Source: Dipetalonema caudispina (lineage: Eukaryota; Nematoda; Chromadorea; Rhabditida; Onchocercidae). From it: DNA of 64,000 nucleotides. Numbering within the stretch: position 1 is the stretch's first letter; the number at the start of each line of letters is the position of its first letter. A program made the position numbers and the translations under genes. Where the stretch lies: contig JABVXV010000247.1 in the NCBI GenBank assembly GCA_013365325.1, positions 1 to 64,000 on the forward strand, in the 5' to 3' direction. The notes under the pieces are model-generated. The model ran no database searches and was not told the DNA's origin. It saw nothing but the letters and a program-made list of their open reading frames with translations. Shown here in pieces: positions 24,362-35,200 of this stretch.

Positions 24362-25769
24362 AATAATAATATATTAATTATGCATTATATAAGTTTTGTT
24401 TTATTGTTTGTTTGTTGATTTATTGACTGATCAATTTGATTTATTGCTTAAGTGTTAGCAAAAGAAAAAAAGGAAAAAATTTTTCTTTATTTGATCTTTG
24501 TATTGTATGATTGATTAGTTCGTCTAAAATAATCACTATTTATGCTGTCTTATTTCAAAAGATTTGTTTAAATTTTAACTAAGCAATTTATGAACTTTAA
24601 TCATTTTTCCTTCACCCTTCCAACAAAATCTTTGCTCATTCTAATATTTTCGAAAAATTTTGAAAAAATTTAAAATTTCTTTTACACAATTATTTCCAAC
24701 TCTTCGATTTAAGTTGATCAATTGATGCATCAATTTTTATAGTGTAATTAAACGAATAAATATTAATTTTATCCATTTAAAATTAATAAATTAGGATTTG
24801 AAATATATGATAAATGATGATTGTAACAAATTTCGTCGTGAATTATTTGTAGAAAAATTCGATTTTTAAATTAAAAAAAAAAAAATTTTTCTTTCCTATA
24901 TTAGCTATTTTTCATAGAATTTCTTTCACCTATTACTATTAATTTGAGCAAAAATTTAATTAATTGAAATGAGGAAAAGAAAAAAATTAATAATACATAT
25001 TTTTAACTTTGTACAACATTTCAAATTTTAGGATAAATTTTCCATACCTATAATTAATTTATTGTTCGTTTTTCATTATATTCAAGAATAAAAATATTAA
25101 GGACTCTTTTTTTTTTTTTTTCAAATTTAAAAAATACAAAATGCATCATTGACAATTTAATATCACACACACACACATATATACAGAGAGAGAGAGAGAG
25201 AGAGGGAAAGAAAAATTAGACAGAGAAAATTTATCGATTAATTGCAATAATTTCAAGTACTCCCTAAAATCTCTCCCTAACTTTCCTCATCTCCCTCTTC
25301 CTCTCTCTCTCTCTCTCCCTCTCTCTCCCTCTCTCTAAAGATGCTTTTAAATCATCTTTAATCTATATGCTACAACATACTTAAATACGAATAAAAGAAA
25401 GGAAGATATTTGATTTTTTTTTCCCACTAAAAAAATTTTTAGAAAAAAATTACTTTAATCTTTGATTCGGGAAAAAAAAAAGAAAACATAACATAACATT
25501 CATATTTATAGATTAAATTTTCCATTAATTATTTGATATTTCAGAAATGAAATTAATTAATTCGTTTCAAATTTTAAAAAGTATTATCAATAATTGAAGA
25601 AATTAATTGAAAATTTTCAAAAATTTTATAATACATTCAAATTTAAATAACTTTTAACCTTTCTTTCACTCTTTCTCTCCTATTCTAATACTATTTCATA
25701 TTTCCCTTATCTTCATTTTCCAACTAATTTCACAAATTTCAATCTGCAAATATTCGATTTATTATACGT
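24362..25769. other. Intergenic DNA between rpl-38 and tRNA-Val
   Basis: AT-rich DNA without a supportable gene. It holds a CA/GA microsatellite at 25163-25204 and a CT-rich tract at 25300-25337. Confidence 0.8.
25163..25204. repeat. Compound (CA)n-(TA)n-(GA)n microsatellite
   Basis: CA units run into a short TA stretch and then into GA units. Confidence 0.93.
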
Positions 25770-25842
25770 GGTCTCGTGGTGTAGCGGTTATCACATCTGT
25801 CTAACACACAGAAGGTCGGCGGTTCGATTCCGCCCGAGATCA
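25770..25842 (+). tRNA. tRNA-Val (anticodon AAC)
   Basis: A 73-base cloverleaf without an intron. The acceptor stem GGTCTCG pairs with CGAGATC with one G-U pair, followed by discriminator A. The anticodon stem TCTGT/ACAGA encloses loop CTAACAC, giving anticodon AAC at 25803-25805. The T arm carries GGTTCGATTCC, which is also the internal Pol III B box, and the D arm with TGTAGCGGTTA serves as the A box. CCA is not encoded, as expected for a eukaryotic nuclear tRNA gene. It decodes GUU and, after A34-to-inosine editing, GUC and GUA. Confidence 0.97.
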
Positions 25843-26699
25843 TGTGGCAATTACGTATTTTGGGAAATTTTGATAATCTCCACTCTTTTACTAACCGATT
25901 ACGGAGTTCATTATCAGTTTGCTAAATTATTCACAACTTTAATGCTTTTTAAGCAACTGATCTGATCTTAGCCTTGTATGGTAATTACTTCCAAATGATC
26001 TTAGGAAGACAAATTAAATAGAGAATTAAAACAGTTTAATTATTACTTTCAATGTCTACGAAAATAACCCGATATTATTATCACATAATTGATGAATCAA
26101 TCAATTTAACTTATCTTCCAGTAATGACTATTTGAATGGTTTAAAAGCGGCAAGACGGAAATATTTAATTTAATAATTTCTATCGAACAATCATATAAAA
26201 TCAATTTATTCCAACATGAACACAATCAACAAATGAACAAAAAAAAAAAAAACAGTAACCGTTCTTTTTGATGTCACTTTCGATTTTTTTACCATTCTAC
26301 AATATTCACATTGTATAAATGATAAACATAAAATCTATAGTCAAAATAAAACAATCCAGTGATCATAATCCGTTATTTTTTTCTCCCCTTGAATTATAAT
26401 ATAAAAATTACTAGAATGACTTGCCTACAGTTAAATGTACTTACTTTTCTTTTGCAGTTGAAATTATATCAATAAAAAATTCACAATTTGCTAGATATTT
26501 TTTACCAAGGAAATAAAGAGAAATTAGTTTCAACAGTTAGTTCCTTTTTAATCATCAATGATCCTTGACATTTTGAAATGATTGGGTACGACAAATCAAA
26601 ATATAAAAATTACACTTTGATTAAACGCCTTAAGCAATCACTTATTTGGTAAGAATTTATGCAACAATTAACAAAATAAAACAATACGCCAATGATCCA
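25843..26699. other. Intergenic DNA after tRNA-Val
   Basis: AT-rich sequence lying between the tRNA and the stop codon of the RPA43-like gene; it must include that gene's 3' UTR. No other feature was seen. Confidence 0.8.
25858..25861 (+). terminator. Pol III T-run terminator of tRNA-Val
   Basis: The first TTTT on the coding strand lies about 15 bases after the tRNA 3' end, which is the usual position for Pol III termination. Confidence 0.6.
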
Positions 26700-28355
26700 C
26701 TACATTATCATTCCCTTTATTTGGCACAATGAACCTTTAATTTCGATGTGAGAAAATTTGATCAGTACTTGGTCACCGATCTTTGGAGACTCCTTTGTAT
26801 TCTTTAGGAGTGCAAAAAAAGTTATTGTGTTATGTAGTTTGGCGGTTACGAATTTCTAAAAAAAAAAAACAAGATAAGAAATTGGAATAAACATGTACCC
26901 TTTATTAAAAAGTCAATGGCCATTAAAATCATACAATTTTTAAAATGTTAACCTTATTTCCTATTTTTTTATTGTTCTATGTTGTACAATCGAGGTACAG
27001 TCCACAACAATAAGTAAAATACCCAGAAGAAGTGTAAATAACAGGAGAGAGAATGAAATTTGAGCAAATTAGAAAACCTTTTTAAATTTCAAGTAATAGA
27101 AACTTAAGTTCTTTTAAGGAATCATAAATATGAAATCATATTTTTAAGCACAAAATAAAATTACCTTATCAACAGCTGTCACCAAGCAATTATAAGTATG
27201 GCCTTGCTTCGGGCAAAATATAATACAGTTCACATTTAGATCAATATGCATGCATGGTTGATCAGCGATACAAAACGGTTTGTCAATAATATTTACCTTT
27301 CCGATAGCTAATAAGATGCCGTCTAATCTAAAATATAACTTTATATATACATAGATTTCAACATAAAGTATGCCTCAGTGCAGTGTAATTTGATTTGAAT
27401 TCAATAATTTTTTTTAGACTTTAGCTAAATTGAATTAAAATCCTCTTTTTGCTTTTTTATAAATAGCCAATTAACTTCCCAGTTCTGTAACTGAATTCGT
27501 TTGTTCAAAGTAAATTTTAATTGGGATGTTTTTGATTTATAAGATTTTGTTATACCATACAGCTTAAATTTCAAGCTTCAATTTCCAAAACTAATTCATT
27601 TAAATAAAGAGACAAACTGAAATATCAAATAATGTTGGCTTCATACACTACATTCATCCTCATCTACAACACTGCTCAATAGTTTCCTGCAAACAAACGA
27701 ATAAAATTTACAAAAATTGATGACGAAACTTACGATTTCCTGTATTGACCAAGTGAAGAGTTTAAAATATATTTGATAGCATTAGCAGCTTCTCCTAACT
27801 GATGCCATCCAATTGTTATGTGGCGCTTTTCTACTACTACAAACAGATCGCAATTTCTATCTGTATCTATTATCCTGCAGTTTTAACAAAATTAATAAAT
27901 AAAAACATGGAGTGAGAAAAAAGTAATAAACATTTATTTAAATGGTTGATATTTGAAAAATCAAAAATTCATAGCGACATTATAAAAAAGCTCTCTTTCC
28001 ATCGTCAGCATAATACAAACTTGGTAAATTTAATTTTGAATATTAGTGAAATCCATTTGGTTAATTTTTATTAGCCAGATAAATCAACGAAGTTAAAGCC
28101 GAAAAAAGCGAATGAGTTTAACCGTTTTAATTCTCGATAACTTATTCCAACATATCGATTCATTTCCATTTTCAATTTAATATTATGATAGTTTGTTGTT
28201 TTGTTTTCGTTTGTTCCAACAAAATTTCGTGACATTTTGCTTGAATCCACCTCTGAATCCATCTCCAATCCATCATCATCATTTTGCAGTTTTCTCCTTT
28301 TTGTTTTGGCTCCAGTGCTGATTACCGTATTTTCTAATCTTTTACGTTTACCCAT
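26700..28355 (-). CDS. POLR1F: RNA polymerase I subunit RPA43-like
   Basis: Four exons (minus): 28355-28123, 27874-27734, 27327-27165, 26855-26700, with all phases closing to a 230-residue protein. The N-terminus is lysine/arginine-rich ('MGKRKRLENTVI') and may carry a nucleolar signal. The middle has 'SSLGQYRKSLDGILLAIGKV' and 'CMHIDLNVNCIIFCPKQG', which follow the Rpb7/RPA43 N-terminal domain and the start of its OB fold ('LxGxxLAY', 'hihhxhxxxFhhFxPxxG'). The end, 'IGDQVLIKFSHIEIKGSL', fits the OB-fold strands. In Pol I, RPA43 pairs with RPA14 or its substitute as the stalk that recruits the Rrn3/TIF-IA factor. The protein lacks the long charged C-terminal tail of vertebrate RPA43. The assignment rests on motif pattern and order; a different Rpb7-like stalk protein is the main alternative. 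Confidence 0.8.
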
Positions 28356-29092
28356 ATTCTAGTAATCCAATTTTGAGAAGATTCCTAAATTCAAAAATTT
28401 AAAAAGAGAGCAGTAAATTCCAATAAGCATGCAGATGTATAATAAATAAAAATGCAGAATTTCCTGCGATTTCCGAACAACAACGTGACCCATTTAGTGA
28501 ACAGTTTCTATCAAATCATTTTATCTTAAATACAGTGTTCGATAATTTGACAAAAACTGTTTTGAATTGAAAAAGCATATAACTTAATTCGTCGTAGAAG
28601 TCTGTAAAAAAAAAAAAAAGCTGATCCTACTTACTGCAACAAACTTAACGGCCATAATGACCTAAATAAGGCAGAAGAAAGCTTTATTGCTTTGTTCATT
28701 TTTTACATGAAAAAGAAAACAATATGCAAAATGAGCAAGAAATTCACGAAAAAACAGAATGCATACTTTGAATAAGATCAAAGGAACAAGATATGTAATA
28801 AGCTGCTTAAATTCATAGAGTGATTATTTGAAATACTAATCCCATACGCAGCTCAAAAAATTGTGTATTGGTAAATCGATTACAGAAGAATTAATAAGTA
28901 TATTTTCTGATGATTTCAATATATTGATCGGATCAAATAAAGATCTTGCGATGCAAGTTATCTGTTTAACTTGGTTTAAAATATGCTGTAAATGCATCTA
29001 TTACACAACTAACATATTATGTTACAGTGTTTAATAACATAACAATTAACAATTTGATACTGCAAACATAAATGGCAAGAAAGAATACAGAA
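28356..29092. other. Gap between Gemin8 and RPA43-like genes
   Basis: 737 bases separate the Gemin8 stop from the RPA43 ATG on the same strand. A TACTAG acceptor ends three bases before the RPA43 ATG, which would suit trans-splicing. No ORF or RNA gene was seen. Confidence 0.7.
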
Positions 29093-30800
29093 CTATAATT
29101 TCAATGGTATATTAGGCCATAAGTGTGCACCAGGTTGAGAATAATTCTGTTCGAATCGGAGATCCAAGTGTGTTTCCATCGCCAAAATTTTCTCAGCATC
29201 AGCGCCGTATAACTCTTTCATTTTATCCAATTTCATCCGTCGTTCAGCGGGACCATTGGGCAATTCAAATGATCGTTTTTCACTGCCATAAACTCCAACT
29301 GCAACAGTATAGTAGAAGGATTAAAATTTGTTTTAAGTTACATGTACATCTTACATATGATTTAGGACATTTTACTCATGTTAAAATCTTCAAAAAGTTG
29401 AAAAAAAAAATACTATTGACTGATAGTATTGATCAGAGAAATTAGCAATGGACAGTTTAGATTGCCAGAAGTAGATGAACCGGATTATGAAACTAAGATA
29501 ACGAGTAAAGTAACATTTATATGATTTTTTAGTGACAACTATTTCTTGCAAAATATTCCTACACAACAAAAAACTCACTTTTGTCAGCCATTACATAATG
29601 ATCATCCCTGAAGCAACCATCTTCCTTGTTTCTTTTGGTTTCTTTGCTTCGATCAGCATCTCCTAAAACAACAAACGGTTAAAAAAAAAACCCACTTCAT
29701 AAAAACTACTGACAGATGTTGAAAAAAAAAAATTCTAAATTAATTTACTAATTTAACAAGAAATTAATTCAATTTATATGGTCATGATAATTTCCGCTAA
29801 GGATTCTACAGTTACAGGAGAAACATGTAACAAGAAAAAAAAAGAAAGATTATGGTGAATTAAGAAAAAGATCAACACATTTTATTACATTATTCCTCGC
29901 CTGGAAACAATAAGAAATCAAATATTCAAAGCACATCATATACTTTGAAAGATATTTACTCTGTTTTCTATGCTCGATTGTTTGTCGGAAGAAAGCAGCC
30001 ATTTCACTACTCATACCAATGTCTTCATCCATATCTCCTGAAGATGATTCCTGCCTAACATCCGGTAAAGAATCATTGCTGCTGGTTCGTGCTAAAATAT
30101 ATCTTTTTTTCTTTAAAAGTTACATTTATTTGCATTTGTTTAGTGCATATCGTTTGTAAAATGTCACTGATATACGATACAACCGATATATTTTTCAATC
30201 CTAATTCGCTTTTCATAATTAGCTTGACAAAATTCATAAGAGACTTGAAGTTTATCGGATTCAAATCAAAACCGTTCACAATATACGAGAAAAAAAAGTT
30301 ATGAATTCGCACGACGAATAACTGCCAACTAAACTATACGTTATTCATCCATTGCTCCGATTACACTTAAGCTCTCGTACAGTTTTTGGCTCTTATATAA
30401 TCCCCTTCATAAATGGGGAATTTAAAATAAAAAACTTGAAACTACTTCGACAAATTAAACATAAAACATATAAATTGGCGGTAACAGTGCATTTTTGATA
30501 AAATTGAAACAATAATGTACAGCACCTATAAATAATAAGGATAATATATGAACTTTTAACCGTGCTCTTGATAAAATGACCTTTATTGGTGTTCGAATTT
30601 GTATCGATCGAACTCGAAATCGTATCATATGAACCACTGATCGCGTATTCACGAGCTGCTCGATGTGTTTTAAACCATCGCAGAGCTGCTTGATGATAAT
30701 TCCAAAAACTTTCTAGATGTCGATCATCCATAAACCAAACCTTATTATTATACATCTCCTGGAATAAAGCAAAATAATCATAGTTTACTATATTTTGCAT
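29093..30800 (-). CDS. GEMIN8: Gem-associated protein 8 (Gemin8)
   Basis: Four exons (minus): 30800-30581, 30091-29960, 29662-29579, 29298-29093. All internal junctions fall in phase 1 and give 213 residues, close to the vertebrate length. Near the N-terminus 'SFWNYHQAALRWFKTHRAA' matches the aromatic Gemin8 block (YWxHYHQAMxWMxxH). 'MSSEMAAFFRQTIEHRKQ' matches the central helix (ITEELRxYFAxTExHR), and the C-terminus has 'ERRMKL' with 'MKELYGADAEKI' and ends in 'LWPNIPLKL', equivalent to the family's WPxIPLKF ending. Gemin8 links SMN to the Gemin6-Gemin7 pair in the complex that loads Sm rings on spliceosomal snRNAs. A strong acceptor (TTTTTTTTCAG) sits 18 bases upstream of the ATG. The neighbouring RPA43-like gene follows 737 bp downstream on the same strand. 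Confidence 0.94.
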
Positions 30801-32286
30801 GCTAAATTACGAGTAAGTCTGAAAAAAAAGAGTAAACGTAAGTTCCATTACCTGAATAATTGAAACAACATAAAAATCTCTAAGCAATTTGGAATAGTAT
30901 TTGAATGATAAAAATTTTTCTTAACAATTTCATTGAAATTACTGCAATAAACAGAAATACAATTTCTCATTGAATTTATAACTTTTCCTAACTAAAAGTT
31001 TCATTCGTTATATTCTCGTCTGATTTTTAAACTTTTTGGCTTTTATATTTGAAAAAAGAAAAAAAAAAAAAAAAAGTACAATCACAAGCATATGAACATG
31101 ATATGAAGTAATGTTTACAGTTGCTAAAATAATTTATCATCAATAATAAAAAACCAATCATTTTCTTCTAATAAAAACTAATTAGGTAGCTGTGGATACG
31201 CACAAATGCAAGCATAAATAAGCACACATGCGGCAATTCCTGTCAGATAAATAAGCACCATAGTTAAAGATTTGTTTCTTTTTTTTTTTTTTTTTAAATA
31301 ACTGAATTTAAATCAGGAAAAAAAAAATGCAAGGAGATGATAGCACTATTAAAATTTATCAGAAAATTCAACATCATGATAATTCATGAGGTTATTCAGA
31401 TTTGGGTTCAGATTGAAACTGCCGAAAAATAGGAAAGAAAAAAAAAAAACAAAACAAATAAATACTGCATAGATATGAGAAAAGGTACATAAGATTCATT
31501 AGTAACTAGCATATTCATATCGTATAATTAAGAAATGCTTTGGAATATCAATTTCGTTTCGTTTTTCATTTTGCAATTTCAACTACTAATATTGGTATGT
31601 TTTGAATAAAAAAAATAACCAAGTATTAAATCAAGTACTAAAATATTATGCTAATCGATGAGAGGTTAGATAAATAATGGGTAATTTCGAAAACAATTTA
31701 CTATAAACAAAATAATTGAATTTGTTGATTTTTGAAGATGAAGACGATTAGTATGGAAATTTTTTGCATATTTTAATTTTATGGAGTAATAAAGTTGCTT
31801 AAACCAATTTATTCTTCCTACCATTTCTGTGGCTTAAATATGACTTCAAATTTAGTGTCCAAGCAATCACAACTTTTGATCTAATGTCCAAGTAAATAGT
31901 TTTTTAACTAAAACAACGAAATCAATTGCTAGGATTTTATTTATGCAAACATAGTTCCTAACTTCATATTTGAATAAATTATGCAATTATTAAGCGCCAC
32001 GCAAGCTTAGGTGACAGAAAGGAATGAGCAGTTAATATGAAACGAACAAAAACAACAAACCTTTTTGCAGGACTTTAACACTTGAAATGCAAACATAACA
32101 GTGTCTAATTACCTTTTACAATGCTAAATCCAAGGTTATAAATATGAATTTGTGCTTGTTTTAAACATCATCAATTCATATTGGAAATAATGAATCGATA
32201 ATTGTCCGATATTATGTAAGGGAAGAGGTAATCAGTAACAAACAAAAAAGTAATCAAAGACAAAAATAATCCCAGTTGTTAAGCGA
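30801..32286. other. Intergenic DNA upstream of Gemin8
   Basis: AT-rich DNA with A/T homopolymers (31,055 and 31,280 regions). It must contain the 3' UTR of the DLGAP-like gene. No gene seen. Confidence 0.75.
30818..30832 (-). promoter_or_regulatory. Probable spliced-leader acceptor of the Gemin8 gene
   Basis: On the minus strand a run of eight T residues is followed by CAG at 30821-30819 and then an 18-base leader before the Gemin8 ATG. No coding exon is seen upstream, so SL trans-splicing is likely. Confidence 0.6.
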
Positions 32287-35200
32287 TCAAATAATCATAC
32301 GAGCATCACCATCACCGTTACGCTCAGTATGTTGTTCTTCCTCCGCTTTCTTCAACTCCTTCTGGCGTCGTTTCGCTGCAGCCAAAGCTATTTGTCGACG
32401 TTGAAAGTCGAACGCTAATTTTTCACTATTTATTACTGGTAGATGGGAATGTACTTTCTTTATAACATCGCCACGGTTTTCATCAACAGTGCTAGAAATG
32501 GGATAAGTTCGAGATCAAATTTATCTTGCTCATCATAATCTTATCATCTTTTAGACGAAGCATGAATGACGAGAATGAGACTAGTTATACTTCCTTCTTT
32601 TTGCCTTCATCTTTCATAAATTTCGAAGCTAAACAATCGACCGGGAATCTGGGAAATGTCGCTAGAAAAGTAGCGCTTTGCCTTCCTTAAAACAGTTACT
32701 ATTCCACTAAATTTCATTGTTTTCGGAAGTCTTCCATTCACTTAATCGTAAAAACGCTTTTATTTGCAACAATTTCAATATAGTCAAAGCAAAAAGCAGT
32801 CACCTTATTGAGGAGAGCTTTGATTCCGGCAGTGTCCAATGATTTTCACGAAGAAAACTGATTTCACGAAAGCCAGTCTCCAGTTCTTTTAGCTCAATAC
32901 TGATCAGCGCCCAATAACCGGAAAGATCGCTGAGCTTTACTTGCTTTACATTTGAATTTTGATCCTGAAAGATTGGTTATTCCATTATACGGGAAGTTGA
33001 AAATTGTGATTTCACCTCAAGTAAAAACTATAAATCTAACAGAAAACTAACTAGATGGTTCTTGACCAGATCTTCGAACTTTGCCATTTTTTTGTCCAAC
33101 AGAAGATTTGCTTTTCCAATTGCAGTTCTAAGTGTTCCTGCAGCATGCTCCGGCATATCTTTTTCTGAAAAAAGGAAAAAACAATAACGTGTGAAAAGTA
33201 AACGCGAAAAATCTCGTGAAATTCAATATATATGATTGGTACTGAAATTAAAAAACGAATTATACAAAATAAATACCATTTAGAAGATCATTTTTAGCCT
33301 GGTCACAAAGTAACTGCAAGCTCGTCCGGGCTTCTATTAATAGATTACGATATGCTTCTCCATCAGACAAAACGAAATTAACACCATTTTCATTTTTAAC
33401 TGTTTTCGCCATTTGTTCATTCGTTAATTGCCCACTTTCAACGTTAATCTTCAACAAAAAAAAAAAACATAATTCTCACATTTGTATAAACCTCAGATTT
33501 GACCTCATCATTCACAATCAACTTGACCAATACTTGCAAATTTCTTTTGCATTTCCAACTCTTTCTATAAAAATAATTGCAACAAAAAGTACAGGAGCAG
33601 CGGTAACTCAACTTAATTATAAATTTCCATCAAATCGAAGGAACTATTTAGAGTAATTAATGACTTCGCAGTTTTTTAAGTGGTGAATTTGATTGCACTT
33701 TGTGACATCACATTTTTTAAGTTTATTTACTTGGATTTTTAAATTTTGTAAAAATAGTGAGCAATGATATGGCCAACACATTCGTTAAAATCGTAACATA
33801 AATCGATAGCGATATTGGAATGAACTACAAAATTTAACCTCGGACTGGTTAGCAATGTGCGGTTTGCTTTCCATGGATGTTTTCAGTAAGGCTTGATGCA
33901 TTCGCTGCGCAACAGATGGTTTTGGACTGCTATGCCAGTATGCTGCACCATACAACTAAAATATGCTAATGCAAATGATTAATAAGTAAAAGTCTTATTA
34001 CTGACCGAAGCTCACAAAGGAAGAAATTACCCATTGGTAACATTATCTTGATGTCGAAGCTAAAATAAGACTTCCGTATTAAGCTGATGGCAAAAGTGAG
34101 TTCCTTATATTGTTGAATTTTGTGTATTATCATTTCGATGACTCTTTATTGCTTTAGGTTGTTTTTTTTTTTAGTGAATAACTTATTGCTTACTATTATG
34201 TTCATATTTATCATAAACAGTCAATCAATTCTGAGCTCATTTTTTGAGTTCAAATTGGAGTCGCAAAGCAGAAGAGAAAAGTTCCAGTATTTCTTGAAGA
34301 GTGTGGTACCCGTAAAAGGAAGTTGATGACGAACAGCTGGAAGGAATCACAACGTTGATCTTTTTATACATAAAAATTTAACACTAGCCGACCTACGATG
34401 TTTTGGTAATTAGAACAAACTGGACAGGTGAAAAAGCTCAGTAAGTGGATCTGATCGATAATTACAACGACGTTATTTTGAGGTGTCATCCTCTCTTATT
34501 CTAACAACAACAATGACCTATTTCTCGATCAGATTGCGACGTAAATTATAGACAGTTGATAACCCCAACGACCATTTCAGTGACCGAACAGAAAAGAAGT
34601 TCCAAAGCACTTCTCAAACGAACTTCAAAAAAATGTCATTGTTACTATTTGGTAATCTCCCACCACTACAGTTTTCTGAATCCAACGAAAGTGATACTCT
34701 GATATTGTGCTCAGAGAATCGTTTAGTTGCACCGTAAGCTATAGTTCTTCGGGCGGTATTTGTTAATAGGAAAGACTTCTTTGATGATAACATCGAGTCA
34801 TATGTAGGTCAACTAACGCTTCAATAAGCGAGCGAACTGGTTTGTGAAGTTCTGCGTATCTGTCAAATTCATTTGACCTTAACAACTTTTTTTCCATGAC
34901 AGTATGGTGAGAAAAAATGTTTTCCAAGAGTTCGTCGGTTCCCAAAACACAGACATCTCTGCTATAGGAACTATATGTTGCATGCTATAGGAGATTTTCG
35001 TTAACAAACAGTATTTAATCCTACCCATAAAAGCTTGAAATTCATAGTATGAAAGCGTGAACTACTTATTATTATTTTACTAATTATATCTTTGGAGAAA
35101 ATTATTAGTCCTGACAGAGCAACCTACCAATGCTGCAACTTGGTAAAGTTATAGGTGAAAGGAATCGAGGTCTAATTTTCTTATGATTGTATTTCGACTA

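Noticed and set aside
29125..29445. 106-codon plus-strand frame
   Set aside because: Antisense to the last Gemin8 exon.
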